Below are positions 1 to 8,941 of a DNA stretch of 64,000 bases, one piece after another; the first letter of the stretch is position 1; each line of letters starts with the position of its first letter. Origin of the DNA: Methylonatrum kenyense (GTDB lineage Bacteria > Pseudomonadota > Gammaproteobacteria > Nitrococcales > Aquisalimonadaceae); contig NZ_JALPKO010000003.1 of assembly GCF_023195885.1 (NCBI RefSeq), positions 186,001-250,000 of the forward strand, in the 5' to 3' direction. The notes under the pieces are model-generated. The model searched no databases, was not told the origin of the DNA, and saw nothing but the letters and a program-made list of their open reading frames with translations. A program made the translations under genes and the position numbers.

Positions 1-466
1 ATTGCACCAGCGGCTTGCCAAGCACGAAGTTGCCCGGGGGGTGCGCGCGCACGCCGTCTTCCAGGTCTCCGCCGGATTCCGTCCAGGCTTGCAGTCCGCC
101 GTCGAGCACTGCCACTTGTGCATGGCCGGCCCAGCGAGCCATCCACCAGAGCCGGGCGGCCATTGCGCCACCCTGGTCGTCATAGACCACCAGTTGCTGA
201 TCCGCGTCCAGGCCCAGGGCGGCCAGAGCCGCCGCCAGCGTATCCCGTTCCGGCAGCGGGTGTCGGCCGGTCTTCGGCGTCCGTTTTCCGACCAGGCGTG
301 TCTCCAGGTCGGCATGTGCCGAGCCGGGGATATGCCCCTGCTGAAACAGGGCAAGACCGGCTTCGGGCTGGCCCAGCCGCATGCGACAATCGAGGATGCA
401 GGGCGGTGAATCCGAACGCATCAGCGTCGTGAGCCGCTCGGCGGAGATCAGCGTGGTGTAGGGCAT
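1..466 (-). CDS. Thiosulfate/3-mercaptopyruvate sulfurtransferase (partial, C-terminus off the window)
   Basis: This reverse-strand reading frame stays open from an ATG at 466 to the window edge, giving about 155 residues of the N-terminal part of a two-domain rhodanese. Recognisable segments are ILDCRM near residue 24, the GHIPGSAH stretch near 44, VVYDDQGG near 92 and ARLWWMARWAGH near 103, all usual in the SseA/TST family. These enzymes move a sulfane sulfur to cyanide or thiols. The catalytic cysteine would lie in the missing C-terminal domain. AAGGAAAA lies about 8 nt before the ATG and supports this start. The exact donor (thiosulfate or 3-mercaptopyruvate) cannot be decided from this half. 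Confidence 0.85.
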   Translation of the reverse strand, partial: MPYTTLISAERLTTLMRSDSPPCILDCRMRLGQPEAGLALFQQGHIPGSAHADLETRLVGKRTPKTGRHPLPERDTLAAALAALGLDADQQLVVYDDQGGAMAARLWWMARWAGHAQVAVLDGGLQAWTESGGDLEDGVRAHPPGNFVLGKPLVQ

Positions 467-617
467 GGGAAATTTTCCTTTTGCCGCAGATCGCGCTTCC
501 ATGGTACCCCGATCCGGGGATTCGGGCTGGAACCGCAACGATGCATAGAGAGTCTATGGCAGCACATGAGTGGACCGCCGGTCACTACCGCGTCCGCCGC
601 TACTGGAGGATTGGATG

Positions 618-1229
618 ATGTTTCCCGTTTCGCAGGCGCTTGCCCGTTTTCTGATGATTTCGCTGCTCTCGCTCGGGCTTGTCGGTTGCGCAACCCAGGT
701 GGATCGCGTGGACCGCGATACGCCGGGTGATCTCAGCGGACGCTGGAATGACACCGATTCGCGGCTGGTGTCCGAGGAAATGATTGACGACATGGTGTCG
801 AGGGGCTGGATCCAGCGGCATCAGGGCCGCACCGGTAGCAACCCGACAGTGATCATCGGCGACGTCCGGAACCTCAGTCACGAACACATCAACGTCAACA
901 CCTTCGTTCGCGATATCGAGCGGGAACTGCTCAATTCCGGCGAGGTGACGTTCGTCGCCGGCGGCGTCGAGCGCGATGCGATCCGCAGCGAACGCGAGGA
1001 CCAGCGGGGCAATGTGCGGGAGGAAACCCGCAGCCTGCCGGGACGGGAAATCGGCGCTGACTACGTGTTGACCGGTACTATCAACACCATCATGGATACC
1101 GAGGGCCGGACCGAAGTCGCGTATTACCAGGTCGATCTGGCGTTGACCAGTCTGGCCGATAACACCCGGGTCTGGGTCGGTCAGAAGGAAATCCGCAAGA
1201 TCATCCGGCGCGGCCTGTTCCGTTCCTGA
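618..1229 (+). CDS. lpoB: LpoB-like penicillin-binding protein activator lipoprotein
   Basis: This is a 203-residue lipoprotein with a hydrophobic signal and the lipobox LVGC (Cys24). The mature part (NPTVIIGDVRN, then an IGADYVLTGTI stretch and a C-terminal VGQKEIRK) matches the LpoB/YcfM family, outer-membrane lipoproteins that activate the bifunctional peptidoglycan synthase PBP1b. GGAGG at 606-610 sits at good spacing before the ATG at 618; an adjacent ATG at 615 is possible, and an in-frame ATG at 570 lacks a ribosome site. It is followed after 11 bp by a COG3014-family lipoprotein gene, a pairing I recall from other gammaproteobacteria. The function is by family. PBP1b itself is not in the window. 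Confidence 0.83.
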   Translation: MFPVSQALARFLMISLLSLGLVGCATQVDRVDRDTPGDLSGRWNDTDSRLVSEEMIDDMVSRGWIQRHQGRTGSNPTVIIGDVRNLSHEHINVNTFVRDIERELLNSGEVTFVAGGVERDAIRSEREDQRGNVREETRSLPGREIGADYVLTGTINTIMDTEGRTEVAYYQVDLALTSLADNTRVWVGQKEIRKIIRRGLFRS

Positions 1230-1240
1230 CAGGTCATCCG

Positions 1241-2704
1241 ATGCTTGTTCGGGTCATGGCGCGAGCCGCGCGGCCGGCGCTTCTCGGCGCGCTGGTGCTC
1301 GTCACCGGCTGCGCCAGCCAGGGGGCGTTGCTCGACCGGGTCGACGACGATGTCCAGCGTGGCCAGCCCGGGCGTGCACTGGAGAGTCTTGAGGCGTTGT
1401 CGGATTCCCGCCGCAACCAGAGCCTGTACTGGCTCAACCGCGGCATGCTGCTGCGGATGCAAGGTGACCTGGATGGCAGTATTGCCGCCTTCGAGCGTGC
1501 CAAGTCGGTGGTGGGCCAGCTACAACCGCTGAGTGTCAGTGAGACGCTTGCCGCCTGGGCCGTGGCGGAGGACAGCGGGTCCTACGTGCCGCCGACTCAC
1601 GAACATCTTCTCCTGCATGTCTACCAGGCCCTCAATTTCCTTGAACGTGGCGATCTGGATGCGGCTCGCGTCGAGGCATTGCAGATTGACCTCGGGTTGC
1701 GCCGCATCGACCCGGTCAACGGCCAGGCGCCGCGGGGAGGGGATGCCTTCCCGCGCTACCTTAGCGGCATCATTTTCGAGGCGTCCGCCGATTGGTCCGA
1801 TGCCCTGATTGCCTACCGCAAGGCCTTGCAGGCCTACGACCGCCAGGACAAGCCGGTGCCGCGGGACTTGCAGACCAGTCTGGTGCGCTTGACGGACTAT
1901 CTGGACCTCGCTGATGAGCGGGATGCCTTTCTGCAGCGGTTCGGGATCGAGGCCTGGGAGCCGCTGGACCCGAACCGCCGTGACGCAACGCTGGTGCTGG
2001 TGCTGCATGATGGCCAGGCGCCACGCCTGCGCGAGGAGGGCGTGGTGCTGCCGCATCCCAGCGAAAACCGCCTACTGCGGGTCTCATTGCCGGCCCTGCA
2101 GCCGCGGCCGAGTTCGCTCAGCGGCGCCCGCCTGCGTGCTGCCGGGCGTGAGGCGGATGCGGATGTCGCCGAGCATGTTGCGGGCAATGCCGATCTCTGG
2201 CTGTCATCGCTGCTGCCCGGTCTGACGGCGCGGGTTGTATCGCGGAACGTGGCGCGGGATGTCGCGACCCGACGGTTGGAGCAGGAGAACGAACTGCTTG
2301 CCCTGGTTTTCAATGTCGCCGGGACCATCGCCGACAACGCCGATGTCCGCAGTTGGCGGTCCCTGCCGGACCGCCTGCTGATCACCCGGCTGACGGTGCC
2401 GGCCGGGCCGACGGACTGGCAGCTGGAGGTGTTGGGTCGTGGTGGGGCGGTGCTGGACGTGCTCGACGGCACGGTCAGCCTGAGACCCGGCGAGACCCGG
2501 GTCTTCGGGGCCCACTGGATCAATCGTTTCATCACCGGTTCAGTCGCGGACGCGTTGCCCGAGCACCTGCTTGAAATCCAGCAAATGCCGGGTATTGGCG
2601 CCGAAGTCGGCCTGACCGACGCGGGAGCTGGCGTGAATCTGGATGCGGCTGCCCGACGGCGCGGGCTCGACCCGGACCCGGAAATCGTCCCGGAAGCCGA
2701 GTAG
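1241..2704 (+). CDS. COG3014-family lipoprotein with TPR-like N-terminal half
   Basis: This 487-residue protein has a signal peptide ending in a VTGC lipobox (Cys24). Residues about 35-220 form TPR-like helical pairs (SLYWLNRGMLLRMQGDLDGSI, YLSGIIFEASADWSDALIAYRKAL), followed by a mostly beta C-terminal half. It fits the uncharacterised COG3014 lipoproteins found beside LpoB/YcfM, so a role at the cell envelope near peptidoglycan synthesis is a guess from context. The last 165 nt are overlapped antisense by the DUF1499 gene, which is unusual for two conserved genes. The final 30 or so residues look low in constraint (a proline- and acid-rich tail). Confidence 0.75.
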   Translation: MLVRVMARAARPALLGALVLVTGCASQGALLDRVDDDVQRGQPGRALESLEALSDSRRNQSLYWLNRGMLLRMQGDLDGSIAAFERAKSVVGQLQPLSVSETLAAWAVAEDSGSYVPPTHEHLLLHVYQALNFLERGDLDAARVEALQIDLGLRRIDPVNGQAPRGGDAFPRYLSGIIFEASADWSDALIAYRKALQAYDRQDKPVPRDLQTSLVRLTDYLDLADERDAFLQRFGIEAWEPLDPNRRDATLVLVLHDGQAPRLREEGVVLPHPSENRLLRVSLPALQPRPSSLSGARLRAAGREADADVAEHVAGNADLWLSSLLPGLTARVVSRNVARDVATRRLEQENELLALVFNVAGTIADNADVRSWRSLPDRLLITRLTVPAGPTDWQLEVLGRGGAVLDVLDGTVSLRPGETRVFGAHWINRFITGSVADALPEHLLEIQQMPGIGAEVGLTDAGAGVNLDAAARRRGLDPDPEIVPEAE

Positions 2705-3016
2705 CGGGGTGCGGACTTCCGCATGCAGCTTACGGGATGGTGCATGCTCGGCCAGCACATCCCATCCCAGGTCACGGATCGCCTCGCGCACTTCCTCATA
2801 GGCGGCATCCGGCGGCAGTCGCAGCAGGATTGGCTCGCGTTCCGGAAAGCGGCTGCCCTGGACGGTCTCCACCCGGTTGTTGCCCAGATAGGCGCGCAGA
2901 CGTTCCGCGGTGCCCGGCTCTGCCTGCAGCGGCACCTGGTTCATGGCCAGCGTCGCCGCCACCAGCCCCAGGCCGATGAGTGCCAGCAGGATCAGCAGAA
3001 TGAGCAGTCGGCGCAT
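2540..3016 (-). CDS. DUF1499 domain protein with N-terminal membrane anchor
   Basis: This 158-residue protein has an N-terminal hydrophobic helix (residues about 3-24) followed by a DUF1499 domain. The C-terminal signature SRVGQADFGANTRHLLDF is typical of that family and argues that this frame is coded rather than a shadow of the opposite gene. The function is unknown; homologues are small membrane-attached or periplasmic proteins. The gene converges on and overlaps the 3' end of the COG3014 gene by 165 nt, so both strands are coding there. gpmA lies 16 bp upstream on the same strand, so the two may be co-transcribed. Confidence 0.8.
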   Translation of the reverse strand: MRRLLILLILLALIGLGLVAATLAMNQVPLQAEPGTAERLRAYLGNNRVETVQGSRFPEREPILLRLPPDAAYEEVREAIRDLGWDVLAEHAPSRKLHAEVRTPLLGFRDDFRVRVEPAPSGSRIQIHASSRVGQADFGANTRHLLDFKQVLGQRVRD

Positions 3017-3032
3017 CGGCGCAGGCTCCGGG

Positions 3033-3737
3033 TCAACCCGCGGGACGATCCTTCAGGTAATAGCTGTCATGCAGGCTCAGATCGTCATTCAGTTCGAACA
3101 GCAGGGGTTCACCGGTCGGGATCTCGAGTTTCATGATGGCGTCGTCGTCCAGACCGCGCAGATGCTTGACCAGCGCGCGCAGGCTGTTGCCGTGGGCGGA
3201 GATGAGTACCGTGTCGAGATCGCGGATGGCCGGTACGATGCTGTCACGCCAGTAGGGCAGGACCCGGGCCAGCGTCGTCTCCAGCGATTCGGTGCCCGGA
3301 AGCTGGTCCGCCGGCAGGTGCCGATAGCGCGGATCGAAACGGGGATGCCGCGGGTCATCCGGTTCCAGCGCCGGTGGCGGCGTACCGTAGCTGCGGCGCC
3401 AGATATGCACCTGCTCGTCGCCGTATTTCTTGGCCGTCTCCGCCTTGTTCAGGCCGGTCAGCGCGCCATAGTGGCGCTCGTTCAGTTCCCAGGCCTTGGT
3501 GGTCGGCAGCCACATGCGGTCAAGTTCGTCCAGCGCAATCCAGAGTGTCCGGATGGCGCGTTTCAGGACGGACGTGAAGGCGATATCGAATTCCAGGCCG
3601 TGGGCGGCCATCAGGCGTCCGGCGTCCAGCGCTTCCTGGCGGCCCTTGTCGGTCAGGTCCACGTCATGCCAGCCGGTGAAGCGATTTTCCAGGTTCCAGG
3701 TGCTCTGGCCGTGGCGCAGCAGTACTACACGTTTCAT
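3033..3737 (-). CDS. gpmA: 2,3-bisphosphoglycerate-dependent phosphoglycerate mutase
   Basis: This 234-residue enzyme interconverts 3- and 2-phosphoglycerate in glycolysis and gluconeogenesis. The phosphohistidine motif LRHGQSTWN (His9) starts the protein, followed by [11 protein letters not shown], the [12 protein letters not shown] stretch and the second catalytic histidine in ISAHGNSLR, all in the dPGM order. The reading frame is open far upstream (to 4022), but the family N-terminus begins exactly at the ATG at 3737. No strong ribosome site is visible. It is divergent from the CYTH gene and upstream of the DUF1499 gene. Confidence 0.93.
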   Translation of the reverse strand: MKRVVLLRHGQSTWNLENRFTGWHDVDLTDKGRQEALDAGRLMAAHGLEFDIAFTSVLKRAIRTLWIALDELDRMWLPTTKAWELNERHYGALTGLNKAETAKKYGDEQVHIWRRSYGTPPPALEPDDPRHPRFDPRYRHLPADQLPGTESLETTLARVLPYWRDSIVPAIRDLDTVLISAHGNSLRALVKHLRGLDDDAIMKLEIPTGEPLLFELNDDLSLHDSYYLKDRPAG

Positions 3738-3910
3738 TGGCGGTCCCAAGTCAGGGCGGATTGTCGACAATCCGCCGGAGCGGAAAAGTGATGCGGCCTG
3801 CGGCCGCGACGCGCGCATTCTAGCATTGGCCGCTGTATCGGCGTCGACGGTGCCGGGCCCGAGCCCGACCTCTGGCACAATGCCGGCAATGGAATCAGGC
3901 GAGGTGCCGC

Positions 3911-4378
3911 GTGGCAATCGAGATCGAACGCAAGTTTCTGGTGCGCAATGATGCCTGGCGTGACCAGGCACGGCCTGGCCAGCCCATGCGCCAGGGTTAT
4001 ATCGGTACCATGGACAAGGCATCGGTGCGGGTTCGGCAAACGACCGACCGGGCCTGGCTCAATATCAAGGGTGCAACCCTCGGCGTGCAACGCCGGGAGT
4101 ACGAGTATCCGATTCCCGCCGCCGACGCCGAGGAGATTCTCACGGAACTCTGCAGCGGCGCATTGATCGAGAAAACACGATTCGAGGTACCGTTCGCCGG
4201 CCACCTTTGGGAGATCGACGTTTTCGAAGGCGCCAATGCCGGACTGGTGGTGGCGGAAATTGAACTGAGTTCACCGGACCAGCCGTTCCAGCGTCCGGAC
4301 TGGCTTGGCGAGGAGGTCTCCGATGATCCGCGCTACTACAACGCCTGCCTGGTCGAGCATCCCTGGCGCGAGTGGTAG
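3911..4378 (+). CDS. CYTH domain protein (triphosphate tunnel phosphatase-like)
   Basis: This 155-residue single-domain protein begins with EIERKFLV (residues 4-11), the ExExK signature that gives the CYTH/triphosphate tunnel fold its metal-triphosphate site. Charged strands follow, including [17 protein letters not shown] and [17 protein letters not shown], and the length is normal for short bacterial CYTH enzymes that hydrolyse inorganic triphosphate. The substrate is inferred, because adenylate cyclase type IV and thiamine triphosphatase share the fold. It uses a GTG start with AGGCGAGG just upstream. The L,D-transpeptidase gene follows after 6 bp, so it probably heads an operon with the transpeptidase, nagZ and srkA. 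Confidence 0.82.
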   Translation: MAIEIERKFLVRNDAWRDQARPGQPMRQGYIGTMDKASVRVRQTTDRAWLNIKGATLGVQRREYEYPIPAADAEEILTELCSGALIEKTRFEVPFAGHLWEIDVFEGANAGLVVAEIELSSPDQPFQRPDWLGEEVSDDPRYYNACLVEHPWREW

Positions 4379-4384
4379 CGGGTC

Positions 4385-4903
4385 ATGAACGGACATGCAT
4401 CAGCCGGTGAGACATGGATACGTGTGTGTGCCCGGCGGCAGGAGCTGGAACTGCGCCGCGGTGAGCGCTGTGTGCTGCGGCTGCCGGTCTCGACGGCTCT
4501 GAACGGGCTTGGTGAGCAAAGCGGAAGCGGCATGACCCCCCGCGGCTGGCACTGTGTCCGCGCCAGAATCGGTGCCGGCTGCCCATCCGGTGCGGTCTTT
4601 GTCGGCCGCCGCTGGACCGGCGAGATCTGGACGCCGGAGTTGCAGGAGCAACAGTCGGAACGCGACTGGATTCTCAGCCGCATTCTCTGGCTGAGTGGCC
4701 TTGAACCCGGGTTCAACCGCCTGGGCGAGGTCGATACCATGCGTCGATTCATCTATTTCCATGGCTGTCCCGATACCGAGCCGATGGGGGTGCCCCTGTC
4801 CCATGGCTGTATCCGGCTTCGCAACGAATCGGTGATTTCACTATACGAGCGGGTGTCGGTGGGTACCCGGGTCTGGATTGGAGAGGGAGAACCAGCGCCA
4901 TGA
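4385..4903 (+). CDS. L,D-transpeptidase (YkuD/ErfK-type catalytic domain)
   Basis: This 172-residue protein ends in the YkuD catalytic signature: His126 in YFHGCP and SHGCIRLRN with Cys142 as nucleophile. These enzymes make 3-3 cross-links in peptidoglycan or attach proteins to it. Unusually, there is no obvious signal peptide or membrane segment at the N-terminus (MNGHASAGETWIRV), so either export uses another route or the protein works in the cytoplasm, for example on recycled muropeptides. It sits directly before nagZ, a cytoplasmic peptidoglycan-recycling enzyme, and overlaps it by 4 bp (ATGA), which fits the second idea. That placement is inference only. Confidence 0.85.
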   Translation: MNGHASAGETWIRVCARRQELELRRGERCVLRLPVSTALNGLGEQSGSGMTPRGWHCVRARIGAGCPSGAVFVGRRWTGEIWTPELQEQQSERDWILSRILWLSGLEPGFNRLGEVDTMRRFIYFHGCPDTEPMGVPLSHGCIRLRNESVISLYERVSVGTRVWIGEGEPAP

Positions 4904-5937
4904 GTCAATCGGGACAGCTGATGGTCGGCATCGCCGGCCTGGAGCTCAGCGCAGAAGAGTGCCACCTGTTACGGCACCCGCAAATTGCCGGCGTGATCCT
5001 GTTCTCCCGCAACTACCAGGATCCGGAGCAGCTGGCGGCGCTGACGAACTCCATCCACCGGCTGCGCGATCCGGCGCTGCTGATTGCCGTGGATCAGGAA
5101 GGCGGCCGGGTCCAGCGCTTCCGCGACGGCTTTACACGCCTGCCGCCGATGGCGGCGCTGGGTCGCCTGTATGACGTGGACCCGGCGGCGGCCCGCGAAC
5201 AAAGCTATGCCCTGGGCTGGCTGATGGCCGCGGAACTGCGTGCCCTGGGGGTGGATTTCAGTTTTGCACCGGTGGTCGATCTTGCCCGCGGCGTCAGCTC
5301 GGTGATCGGAGACCGTGGTTTCCATGCGCTGCCGGCCGTGGTCAGCGAACTGGCGGCTTGCTGGATCGACGGCATGCGCGAGGCGGGGATGCCGGCCACG
5401 GCCAAGCATTTCCCGGGCCATGGCAGCGTGGCGCCGGATTCGCACCTGGAATTGCCGGTCGACACCAGGCCGGAACCCTCGCTGCGCGACAGCGACCTGC
5501 TGCCGTTCGAGAGCCTGATCCGGCAACAGCGGGTCGATGCCATCATGACCGCTCATGTCGCCTATCCGAAGGCCGATAACCAGCCAGCCAGTTTCTCCCG
5601 CTACTGGATCGGTACCGTGTTGCGGGACGACCTGGGCTTTGACGGCGTCGTGGTCGCGGATGATCTGGACATGGAGGGTGCGGCCGCCCTGGGAGACCGC
5701 CCCGGGCGCGCCCGCGTTGCGCTGGAGGCCGGCAACGATCTGCTGTTGCTTTGCAACTCGCTGGATGCGCGTGAATCCGTGCTGGCGGCAATGCCGTCGC
5801 AACCTGACCCCGCTGCGTCGCGACGTATTGCCGCCATGCGGCGGCCCTTCGATACCAGGACACTGGCGCAGGTGCGGCAGGATCCGCGGGCCAGAACTGC
5901 GCTGCAAGCCTGTCGCGAGTTGCTCCCGGATGACTGA
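4900..5937 (+). CDS. nagZ: Beta-N-acetylhexosaminidase NagZ (peptidoglycan recycling)
   Basis: This 345-residue glycoside hydrolase family 3 enzyme removes N-acetylglucosamine from anhydromuropeptides in the cytoplasm. Key marks are the RVQRFRDGFTRLP loop, VDFSFAPVVDLARG, the family motif KHFPGHG (residues 169-175, carrying the catalytic His) and the nucleophile region VVVADDLDMEGAA. There is no signal peptide, as expected. It is translationally coupled to the upstream transpeptidase (ATGA overlap), and the kinase gene starts 8 bp before its stop codon. Confidence 0.95.
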   Translation: MSQSGQLMVGIAGLELSAEECHLLRHPQIAGVILFSRNYQDPEQLAALTNSIHRLRDPALLIAVDQEGGRVQRFRDGFTRLPPMAALGRLYDVDPAAAREQSYALGWLMAAELRALGVDFSFAPVVDLARGVSSVIGDRGFHALPAVVSELAACWIDGMREAGMPATAKHFPGHGSVAPDSHLELPVDTRPEPSLRDSDLLPFESLIRQQRVDAIMTAHVAYPKADNQPASFSRYWIGTVLRDDLGFDGVVVADDLDMEGAAALGDRPGRARVALEAGNDLLLLCNSLDARESVLAAMPSQPDPAASRRIAAMRRPFDTRTLAQVRQDPRARTALQACRELLPDD

Positions 5938-6925
5938 CGCCCCGGCTGCTGCCGTTCCTCCGTACAAGGGCCTGAATCCCGACAGTATCCTGGCCGCAGT
6001 GGAGTCGACCGGGCTGTGCTGCGATGGCCGCATGCTTGCCCTGAACAGTTACGAGAACCGGGTCTACCAGATCGGCGTCGAGGATGACGAGCCGGTGGTG
6101 GTCAAGTTCTACCGGCCGAATCGCTGGTCGGATGACGCGATTCTTGAGGAGCATGCCTTCTCGCTGGAGCTTGCCGACCATGAGATCCCGGTGGTGCCGC
6201 CGCTGCGCTTCGGGGGGCGAACCTTGCACCATGCCGAGGGTTTCCGGCTGGCCGTCTTCCCACGCCGCGGCGGTCGGATGCCGGATCTGGATCAGGGTGA
6301 TAACCGACTCTGGATGGGCCGTTACCTCGGGCGCCTGCATGCGGTCGGCGCGGCAAAGCCGTTTCATGCCCGTGGCGCACTGACGGTCGGCGAACGCGGA
6401 CATGGGTCGCTGGCAACCATCCTCGACTGCGGCTACCTGCCGGCCGAGCTGTCCGCGACCTTCGAGTCGGTGGCCCGCGACGTACTGCAACGTGTCGAAG
6501 GGGCCTGGCAACGGGCTGGCGACTACGTGCCGATCCGTCTGCACGGCGACTGCCACCTGGGCAACATTCTCTGGACGGACCATGGGCCGCACATCGTGGA
6601 CTTGGATGATGCTGTCTCGGGCCCGGCGATCCAGGACCTGTGGATGCTGTTGTCCGGCGATCGGAACGCGATGCAGGCCCAGATACTCGATATACTTGAA
6701 GGGTACGAGGAGTTTTTCGCCTTCGATCCGGTCCAATTGCACCTGCTAGAGGCGTTGCGCAGCCTGCGCATGCTGCACCATGCGGCGTGGCTCGCCCGGC
6801 GCTGGCACGACCCGGCCTTCCCGCTGGCATTCCCCTGGTTTGCCGAATCACGATACTGGGAAGAACAGATCCTCGCCCTGCGTGAGCAAATGGCCCTGCT
6901 CGATGAGCCGCCGCTGCAGATCTGA
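5930..6925 (+). CDS. srkA: SrkA/RdoA-type serine/threonine protein kinase (YihE family)
   Basis: This 331-residue protein has an aminoglycoside-phosphotransferase-like kinase fold. An N-terminal ATP-binding lobe (ENRVYQIGVEDDEPVVVKFYR with the likely ATP lysine) is followed by the catalytic loop LHGDCHLGNILW (residues 204-215) and the metal motif VDLDDAVSGP near 225. This is the SrkA/YihE stress-response kinase layout. The open frame runs upstream to 5555 through nagZ, but the family start fits the ATG at 5930, overlapping nagZ by 8 bp. E. coli srkA sits beside dsbA; here it sits in a cell-wall operon. Confidence 0.9.
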   Translation: MTDAPAAAVPPYKGLNPDSILAAVESTGLCCDGRMLALNSYENRVYQIGVEDDEPVVVKFYRPNRWSDDAILEEHAFSLELADHEIPVVPPLRFGGRTLHHAEGFRLAVFPRRGGRMPDLDQGDNRLWMGRYLGRLHAVGAAKPFHARGALTVGERGHGSLATILDCGYLPAELSATFESVARDVLQRVEGAWQRAGDYVPIRLHGDCHLGNILWTDHGPHIVDLDDAVSGPAIQDLWMLLSGDRNAMQAQILDILEGYEEFFAFDPVQLHLLEALRSLRMLHHAAWLARRWHDPAFPLAFPWFAESRYWEEQILALREQMALLDEPPLQI

Positions 6926-7192
6926 TCAGGGTCTTCGGCCGTGGAAGCGCGGACGGCTGTCGTTCCGCCACGCAGTGGGCGAGCGCGTAAATTGGAACCT
7001 TCCGAATGAGGAGTCGGCAACGGCGCGTGGCGGCCAATCGGGCGGCAAATCGAAGAGTCTGCCCGATCATGGTCCCGGACGTCGTTGAAACTCAAATGGT
7101 GTATTCTGCAAAACATCAGAATCCCGGCCTTGCCCAGGGCCATAACCGACACGGTTGCAGCGCCCCGGTACGTGGTGACAGGCCCTAGTTAC
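6926..7192. other. Intergenic region upstream of tamA
   Basis: This 267-bp gap separates srkA and tamA. I see no convincing gene, repeat or terminator. It probably holds the tamA promoter, but no clear -35/-10 pair stands out. The tamA frame is open through its last 108 bp from 7085; the tamA start was placed at 7193 because the signal peptide begins there. Confidence 0.4.
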
Positions 7193-8941
7193 ATGCCCCA
7201 GTTTTTTCATCCAGTCATTTCCCTGCGCCTGTCGTTCGTACTGCTGCTGCTGGGCCTGTTGTTGCCGTTAACGGCTCAGGCCGAGGTGCGCATCGTTGTC
7301 GAGGGCATCGATGGTGCGCTGCGTGAGAATGTCATCAACTACGTGGGCGAGCCGGCCAGTGATGATCCGAGGATGGTTCGACGGTTTATTGCCGGGATAC
7401 CGGATGATGCGCGCAGCGGCATGGAGGCGCTGGGCTACTACCGCGCCGTGATCGACGTCGAGAGTCGTCGGGTCGACGACAGGCGCGAGGTGGTCATTCG
7501 TGTCGATCGGGGCGAACCTGTGCGGCTGCGCGATATTGATATCGCCTTCGGCGGAGATGCTGGCGTTGACCCGGAATTCCTGGCGCTGCGTGAGCGAGCA
7601 CCGTTCACCGAGGGCAACACCCTGCACCATGGACGTTATGAGTCGTTCAAGCGTGCCGTCGAGAGCCTGGCCCTGGCACGCGGCTACTTCGATGGTCGCT
7701 TCGTCCAGAGCCAGGTGCTGGTCAACCCTGCCGAGGGTTGGGCGGATGTCACGATCAACTACGATGGCGGCCGCCGCTACCGTCTCGGTGACGTGCGATT
7801 CTCCGAGACGGTTCTTTCGGAAGGGCTGCTGCAGCGACACGTGCCGTTCAGCAGCGGAGATCACTTCACTGCGGACCGGATTACCGTGCTCAACCGGAAC
7901 CTGCTGAACAGCGATTATTTCGAGAGCGTGCGGGTGCGGCCGCAGGTCCAGGAAGCCGACGAAGAGGGTCGGGTGCCCGTGGATGCGGAGGTCGAGCTGC
8001 GGCGCCGCAACCGGATTGGCACTGGTGTCGGTTTTGCCACCGACGTCGGTCCGCGGCTGCGGCTCAACTGGACCCGGCCGTGGGTCAATCCCGAGGGCCA
8101 CTCGATGAGTGCCGAATCGGAGTTGTCCGCGGTCCGGCAAAGTGTCAGCGGTACTTACAGCATCCCGCTGGATCCGCCGCTTGAAGAAAAACTGCAGTTC
8201 CTGGGCGGTTACCAGCGCGAAGAGATCGAGGACACCCGAAGCCAGCGTTTGACCGCGGGCGTGCAGCGGCAGCGGATCATGCGCAGTGGCTGGACGCGTA
8301 ACGTGTTCCTGCGCTGGGAGCGGGAGCGATTCAAGCAGGGCGCGGAAACCGGTCAGACCACGCTGACCCTTCCCGGCGTCAGTCTCAGTCGGTCACGCAG
8401 TCGTGGCGGCATCGATGTGACCTGGGGTGACAGGCAGTTCGCCTCGGTGGAGGCCACGGACCGGGAACTCGGTTCCAGTATCCGGTTGGCGCGTCTGCGC
8501 CTGTCCACCAAATGGCTGCGCAGTATCGGCCGGCATCGGGGTATCGCCCGGGCCGAATACGGGGCACTGGCTACCCAGAGCCTGGAACGCACGCCGCCAT
8601 CGCTGCGCTTTTTTACCGGCGGTGATCAGAGCGTTCGCGGCTTCGCCTATCAGTCGCTGGCGCCGAAGGATGATGACGGCAACCTGATCGGTGGCCGTTA
8701 CCTGGCGGTCGCCAGCCTGGAATACAACTACGAATTCATCGACCGGTGGCGCGCGGCAACGTTCTTTGACGTCGGCAACGCCTTCCGCCGTGCCGGCTTC
8801 AATGAAGGCTTCGAACGTGGCGTTGGTGCCGGTGTGCGCTGGCAATCCCCGGTGGGCCCGATACGACTCGATCTGGCCTTCGGTATCAGTGCGCCGGGCA
8901 CACCGTGGCGTCTGCATTTCTCGATGGGTCCTGAAATATGA
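7193..8941 (+). CDS. tamA: Translocation and assembly module subunit TamA (Omp85 family)
   Basis: This 582-residue outer-membrane protein has a signal peptide (residues 1-30, ending LTAQA), three POTRA-like modules to about residue 255 and a C-terminal Omp85 barrel. Barrel marks are LRFFTGGDQSVRGFAY (the RGF-containing L6 loop) and the ending GTPWRLHFSMGPEI. TamA works with TamB in moving autotransporters and lipids to the outer membrane. Length matches E. coli TamA (577). The stop overlaps the tamB start (ATGA). The ATG at 7193 gives a clean signal peptide, though no strong ribosome site is visible. Confidence 0.94.
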   Translation: MPQFFHPVISLRLSFVLLLLGLLLPLTAQAEVRIVVEGIDGALRENVINYVGEPASDDPRMVRRFIAGIPDDARSGMEALGYYRAVIDVESRRVDDRREVVIRVDRGEPVRLRDIDIAFGGDAGVDPEFLALRERAPFTEGNTLHHGRYESFKRAVESLALARGYFDGRFVQSQVLVNPAEGWADVTINYDGGRRYRLGDVRFSETVLSEGLLQRHVPFSSGDHFTADRITVLNRNLLNSDYFESVRVRPQVQEADEEGRVPVDAEVELRRRNRIGTGVGFATDVGPRLRLNWTRPWVNPEGHSMSAESELSAVRQSVSGTYSIPLDPPLEEKLQFLGGYQREEIEDTRSQRLTAGVQRQRIMRSGWTRNVFLRWERERFKQGAETGQTTLTLPGVSLSRSRSRGGIDVTWGDRQFASVEATDRELGSSIRLARLRLSTKWLRSIGRHRGIARAEYGALATQSLERTPPSLRFFTGGDQSVRGFAYQSLAPKDDDGNLIGGRYLAVASLEYNYEFIDRWRAATFFDVGNAFRRAGFNEGFERGVGAGVRWQSPVGPIRLDLAFGISAPGTPWRLHFSMGPEI

